NCBI GenBank assembly: GCA_964571215.1
Contig: CAZMZZ010000032.1
Location: forward strand, 1 to 17,820
DNA length: 17,820 nt
Origin: CAJWPI01 sp964571215
GTDB lineage: Bacteria > Pseudomonadota > Gammaproteobacteria > Magnimaribacterales > Magnimaribacteraceae
Direction of reading: 5' to 3'
Part shown: positions 15,269 through 17,820 of the stretch, piece after piece
Numbering within the stretch: position 1 is the stretch's first letter
Layout of the letters: each line of letters starts with the position of its first letter
Program-made: the position numbers and the translations under genes
Notes under the pieces: model-generated
Seen by the model: only the letters and a program-made list of their open reading frames with translations
What the model was told of the DNA's origin: nothing
Databases searched by the model: none

Positions 15269-15958
15269 TCAAAGTAAAGAAGGTGAAGGGTTAAAATACA
15301 TTTTTCTCCCTTCTGGATTATTAAAATAGTCTAATAATTTTTTAACTAATTGATCAAAATCATTCTCGTTATTAGCGAGATCAATGAATTCTGTGTTTAC
15401 AATCATTACGGGGGATCTTTCAAAAGAAAGGAAAAAATCTTTGTACGATTCATTCAGAGATTCTAAGTACTCAAAATCGATGTTTTTTTCAATCTCTATA
15501 CCACGTGAAATTACTCTTTCATATAAAGTTTCAGTATGAGCCTGGAGGTAAATAACCAAGCCTGGTGTGGGGAGGTCTAAAGATAAATAGTTATAAATTT
15601 GAAGGTATAACTCAAATTCCCTTTCTGATAGCGTAACTTTAGCAAATAACATGTCTTTATCTAACAAGAAATCGGAGATTCTTGTCGAATTAAAGATATT
15701 GCTTTGTTTAAAATCTTCTACATATTTTACTCTCTGAAATAAAAAGAAGAGTTGTGTGGCTAATGCTGCTTGTTTAGGGTTTCTATAAAAATCACCTAAA
15801 AAGGGATTTTGAGAAGGCTCTTCTAATACAACTTCATATCCCAAGGATTCAGCTAATTTCGTAGATAACGTGGTTTTTCCCACTCCAATAGGACCTTCAA
15901 CAGCAATGAATTTTGGCACCTTTTTATAAGCTTTTAAGTCTATCTTCCTTGTTCCCAC
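15269..15958 (-). CDS. deoxynucleoside kinase
   Basis: A 229-residue kinase of the deoxynucleoside kinase (deoxyguanosine/deoxyadenosine kinase) family, phosphorylating salvaged deoxynucleosides with ATP. The phosphate loop is GPIGVGKT (22-29); LEEP (44-47) supplies the conserved acidic residue and ISDFLLDKDMLFA (93-105) the family's substrate-site strand; the lid is near SRGIEIEKN (150-158). The start is GTG at 15958: AGGAA sits five bases before it and no in-frame ATG occurs until after the phosphate loop. It is preceded by a 23-base palindrome at 15971-15993 and followed 12 bases later by acs. Which nucleoside it uses cannot be told here. Confidence 0.88.
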   Translation of the reverse strand: MGTRKIDLKAYKKVPKFIAVEGPIGVGKTTLSTKLAESLGYEVVLEEPSQNPFLGDFYRNPKQAALATQLFFLFQRVKYVEDFKQSNIFNSTRISDFLLDKDMLFAKVTLSEREFELYLQIYNYLSLDLPTPGLVIYLQAHTETLYERVISRGIEIEKNIDFEYLESLNESYKDFFLSFERSPVMIVNTEFIDLANNENDFDQLVKKLLDYFNNPEGRKMYFNPSPSLL

Positions 15959-15970
15959 AAAATTTCCTAG

Positions 15971-15993
15971 ATATTGAATATTCTATTCAATAT
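15971..15993. repeat. 23-base palindrome before the deoxynucleoside kinase
   Basis: Perfect 10-base arms ATATTGAATA (15971-15980) and TATTCAATAT (15984-15993) with a three-base centre TTC. It ends 12 bases upstream of the kinase GTG, immediately before its Shine-Dalgarno. The position suits an operator or a hairpin that affects translation of the kinase. The arms are very AT-rich, and there is no T-tract in the right place for a standard terminator. Confidence 0.45.
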
Positions 15994-16024
15994 TTTACTC
16001 TTTAATAAGAAATAAGCTTTATAG

Positions 16025-16040
16025 AGATTCTTCGGAGTCT
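16025..16040. repeat. small hairpin with a UUCG loop between dksA and the kinase
   Basis: Read on the plus strand as RNA, AGATTC-TTCG-GAGTCT forms a six-pair stem (one G-U) closed by C-G around a UUCG tetraloop. On the minus strand, in the direction of the flanking genes, the stem has one A-C mismatch and a CGAA loop. It lies 25 bases after the dksA stop. No run of T follows, so it is a poor intrinsic terminator in either direction. Confidence 0.25.
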
Positions 16041-16064
16041 AAGAGAATTTAACAAACGGGGTAT

Positions 16065-16673
16065 TTAGGAAGATCCAAATAACTGTTTTTCGTGGATTTC
16101 TTCTAAAGTTTTACAATCAATACATCTAGTAGCAGTTGGTCTTGCTTCAAGCCTTCTTATTCCTATTTCTATTCCACAAGCAGCGCAATAGCCATAATCA
16201 TTATGATCAATTGATTCAAGAGCTGTATCTATTTTACTTAGCAGTTTTCTTTCTCTTTCTCTTGTTTTTAGTTCCAGAGTGAAACCTTCTTCATGTGTTG
16301 CCCTATCTGATTCATCAGGAAAATTTGTGATGTTGTCCTGAATTTTATTAGCTGTTCTATCTTGTTCTACAATTAATAGTGAGTGCCATGTCTCTAAAAT
16401 CTCAACAAAATGTTTCTTTTGTTGAGCATTCATATACTTTTCTGTTTTCTTTAGTTTATAAGGACTAATCGAAGCTAGAAAATTCTTTTCGCCCCGATAT
16501 GTTGGTTTAGTTGAAGATTTTGTTATCCTCTTTTTTGATATATTTTTAACTTTCTTTTTTGCTGTAATTTTTGTAACTTTCTTTTTTGCTGCAGTTTTAG
16601 AAACCTTTTTGTTTGTAACTTTTTTTATCCTTTTTGGAGGAGATTTTTTTTGCTTTTTCTTTTTTTCTATCAT
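16065..16673 (-). CDS. dksA: RNA polymerase-binding transcription factor DksA with lysine-rich N-terminal extension
   Basis: A 202-residue DksA, the ppGpp cofactor that enters the RNA polymerase secondary channel. The DksA core starts near MNAQQKKHF (81-89). The coiled-coil tip NFPDESDRAT (117-126) keeps D120, D123 and A125, corresponding to the functional E. coli tip. The zinc finger has C163/C166 (YCAACG) and C184/C187 (CIDC), followed by KTLEEIHEKQ. Residues 1 to about 60 are an unusual basic tail, mostly K with V, T and S, with a nine-residue near-repeat (KKKVTKITA / KKKVKNISK) also visible as an 18-base DNA repeat (16547-16564 and 16574-16591). E. coli DksA, 151 residues, lacks it. No Shine-Dalgarno precedes the ATG. 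Confidence 0.93.
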   Translation of the reverse strand: MIEKKKKQKKSPPKRIKKVTNKKVSKTAAKKKVTKITAKKKVKNISKKRITKSSTKPTYRGEKNFLASISPYKLKKTEKYMNAQQKKHFVEILETWHSLLIVEQDRTANKIQDNITNFPDESDRATHEEGFTLELKTRERERKLLSKIDTALESIDHNDYGYCAACGIEIGIRRLEARPTATRCIDCKTLEEIHEKQLFGSS

Positions 16674-16692
16674 GACGATTTATGTATAGGTA

Positions 16693-16715
16693 CTTCAATG
16701 CCTGAGTCATTGAAG
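16693..16715. repeat. inverted repeat upstream of dksA
   Basis: Perfect 8-base arms CTTCAATG (16693-16700) and CATTGAAG (16708-16715) around seven bases. It ends 20 bases before the dksA ATG. It overlaps the only region where a dksA promoter could lie: a weak TATACA at 16688-16683 on the minus strand with ATGACT 16 bases further upstream. It may be an operator on that promoter or a hairpin in the pfkB-dksA transcript. Confidence 0.4.
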
Positions 16716-16726
16716 GCGCGGCAATT

Positions 16727-16747
16727 TATCAGATAATTTGTCTGATA
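16727..16747 (-). repeat. stem-loop just after the pfkB-family stop codon
   Basis: Perfect 7-base arms TATCAGA (16727-16733) and TCTGATA (16741-16747), loop of seven. It starts one base after the kinase stop on the minus strand. It resembles the stem of a terminator but is followed by AATTGCC rather than a T-run, so termination would be weak or factor-assisted. With the repeat at 16693-16715 it makes two consecutive hairpins in a 75-base gap. Confidence 0.35.
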
Positions 16748-16748
16748 T

Positions 16749-17756
16749 CTACAAAAAATTTTTTTTAATCTGTTTATAATTTTCTTTTGGTAATCTTGGA
16801 CCAAAGTTTTCCACTTTCTTTGAAGCTGCATAACAACCAAATCTAGCTGATGAGGCTAAATCAGTGCCCTCTATAAGTGAATTTAAGACAGCCCCAGCAA
16901 ACATATCTCCGGCACCATTTGTATCTATTGCTTTAGCTTTATATCCTTGTATCATCTCACTATTACCACCCTGTAGAACCATACAACCTTTTTCATGGAG
17001 GGTTATTAATGTTGAAGGTACCAGAGTTTCTAAATAGTCTTCTGCTGCATTTAGTCTCTTAGTCTCAGAGAAAGAAAGAGCTTCAGATTCATTACAGAAA
17101 AGTAAATCGCATTTAATCTTTATTAAATCCATTATCTCCTTCCTAAAAATATCTGCAATATTTGGATCAGAAAGAGATATGGCTACCCTAGTTTCACTCG
17201 AAGAGGCTATTTCTATAGCTCTTTTACAGGTCTCTAAAGCTGAAGGTGATGTAACAAGATAGCCTTCAATAAAAATATATTTAGATGATCTAATTGCTTC
17301 CTCATCTAAGTCAGAAATATTCAATGTATTACTTATTCCCAAACAAGTGCACATAGTTCTTTCGGCATCAGGCGTAACCATGATGACACTTTTTCCTGTA
17401 GATAGTTTAGAGGATTTATCTAAAGCCCTATTGTTGAAGAGAATACTGTTAGATCCTAAATTATTTAGGTAATAATTTCCCAAATCATCATCTTTAACTT
17501 TGCAAGTGAAGTGACACTTAGATCCAAAACTACTGGCAGCATAAACAGAGTTAGTAGCTGAACCCCCACATGCCAGGACAGGTTCTCCATATTCTAATTT
17601 CAGGTAATTTATAAGACTATTTTGTTCTGTTTCCTCTATCAACATCATAGTACCAAAAGGTATGGAGCGTTCTTGTAGATATACTTTAAGTCTTTCTTTA
17701 ACGCTAAACTGAACATCAACTATAGCGTTTCCAATTGAAGAGATATCTAATTCCAT
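16749..17756 (-). CDS. PfkB-family kinase, adenosine kinase-like
   Basis: A 335-residue sugar/nucleoside kinase of the PfkB (ribokinase) family. LACGGSATNSVYAAS (61-75) is the N-terminal glycine-rich substrate region and IDTNGAGDMFAGAV (277-290) the C-terminal signature, with D284 the catalytic base and GAGD the anion hole. VTPDAERTM (127-135) is a lid-strand segment common in the adenosine kinase-like bacterial subgroup. It phosphorylates a hydroxymethyl group of a sugar or nucleoside; adenosine is the most likely substrate by overall resemblance, but fructose- or ribose-type sugars are not excluded. The ATG at 17756 follows AAGATAAACAAAA, a weak ribosome site. It is the first gene of the minus-strand block in this window, with a candidate promoter upstream. 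Confidence 0.85.
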   Translation of the reverse strand: MELDISSIGNAIVDVQFSVKERLKVYLQERSIPFGTMMLIEETEQNSLINYLKLEYGEPVLACGGSATNSVYAASSFGSKCHFTCKVKDDDLGNYYLNNLGSNSILFNNRALDKSSKLSTGKSVIMVTPDAERTMCTCLGISNTLNISDLDEEAIRSSKYIFIEGYLVTSPSALETCKRAIEIASSSETRVAISLSDPNIADIFRKEIMDLIKIKCDLLFCNESEALSFSETKRLNAAEDYLETLVPSTLITLHEKGCMVLQGGNSEMIQGYKAKAIDTNGAGDMFAGAVLNSLIEGTDLASSARFGCYAASKKVENFGPRLPKENYKQIKKNFL

Positions 17757-17784
17757 TTTTGTTTATCTTATAAGAAGATTTAAG

Positions 17785-17813
17785 ATATTAGATTGAATAA
17801 CAATAAATCACAA
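17785..17813 (-). promoter_or_regulatory. candidate promoter for the PfkB-family kinase
   Basis: On the minus strand, TTGTGA (17813-17808), exactly 17 bases, then TAATAT (17790-17785); each hexamer matches the sigma-70 consensus at 4 of 6 positions. Transcription would start near 17778, about 22 bases before the ATG. AT-rich DNA yields such matches often, so this is only a candidate. Confidence 0.3.
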
Positions 17814-17820
17814 GATAGTA

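Noticed and set aside
16025..16040. UUCG hairpin as an intrinsic terminator of dksA
   Set aside because: On the dksA strand the stem has a mismatch and the loop is CGAA, and no T-run follows in either direction.
16547..16591. Short tandem repeat as a possible CRISPR or mobile-element trace
   Set aside because: Only two 18-base copies, spaced by whole codons within the lysine-rich dksA tail; it is explained by the protein repeat.

Overview
This window comes from an AT-rich bacterial chromosome. The best fit is a streamlined marine gammaproteobacterium of the SAR86/OM type. The basis is the low GC, the very short intergenic gaps, a gammaproteobacterial-type DksA, and a gene content rich in acyl-CoA catabolism and Rieske oxygenases. 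The taxonomic guess is inference; no rRNA or tRNA is present to settle it. No CRISPR array, insertion sequence, integrase or phage gene was seen, and no gene-free stretch exceeds 300 bases.

Left block (1-3555, minus strand): a tightly packed operon reading mmsA, acyl-CoA dehydrogenase, enoyl-CoA hydratase, then the start of a 3-hydroxyisobutyryl-CoA hydrolase that runs off the left edge. Together these cover most of valine degradation, from isobutyryl-CoA to propionyl-CoA. The missing step, 3-hydroxyisobutyrate dehydrogenase, would be expected just outside.

Second block (3674-8246, plus strand), divergent from the first: a nitronate monooxygenase-like flavoprotein, a DUF1330 protein, an acyl-CoA synthetase, a NUDT19-like Nudix hydrolase and a LACTB2-like metallo-beta-lactamase-fold hydrolase. 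It looks like one operon for activating an unknown carboxylic acid to its CoA ester, with CoA-type housekeeping hydrolases attached.

Accessory block (8243-12674): two tandem SnoaL/NTF2-fold proteins (minus), a Rieske ferredoxin (plus), a Rieske oxygenase alpha-type subunit (minus) and a second, divergent Rieske oxygenase (plus). Strands alternate gene by gene. Two compact divergent promoter regions contain clear dyad symmetry: one shares a single -35 element (around 9374-9380), and the other has two extended -10 elements as arms of an inverted repeat (11198-11227). No reductase gene is present. This is the most interesting region: a possible multi-oxygenase system with unknown substrate.

Right block (12678-17756, minus strand): pfkB-type sugar/nucleoside kinase, dksA with a long lysine-rich N-terminal extension, a deoxynucleoside kinase, acs and msrA. 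acs and msrA overlap by one base. The intergenic gaps here hold several inverted repeats. These are central metabolic and regulatory genes and probably mark ordinary chromosome flanking the accessory block.
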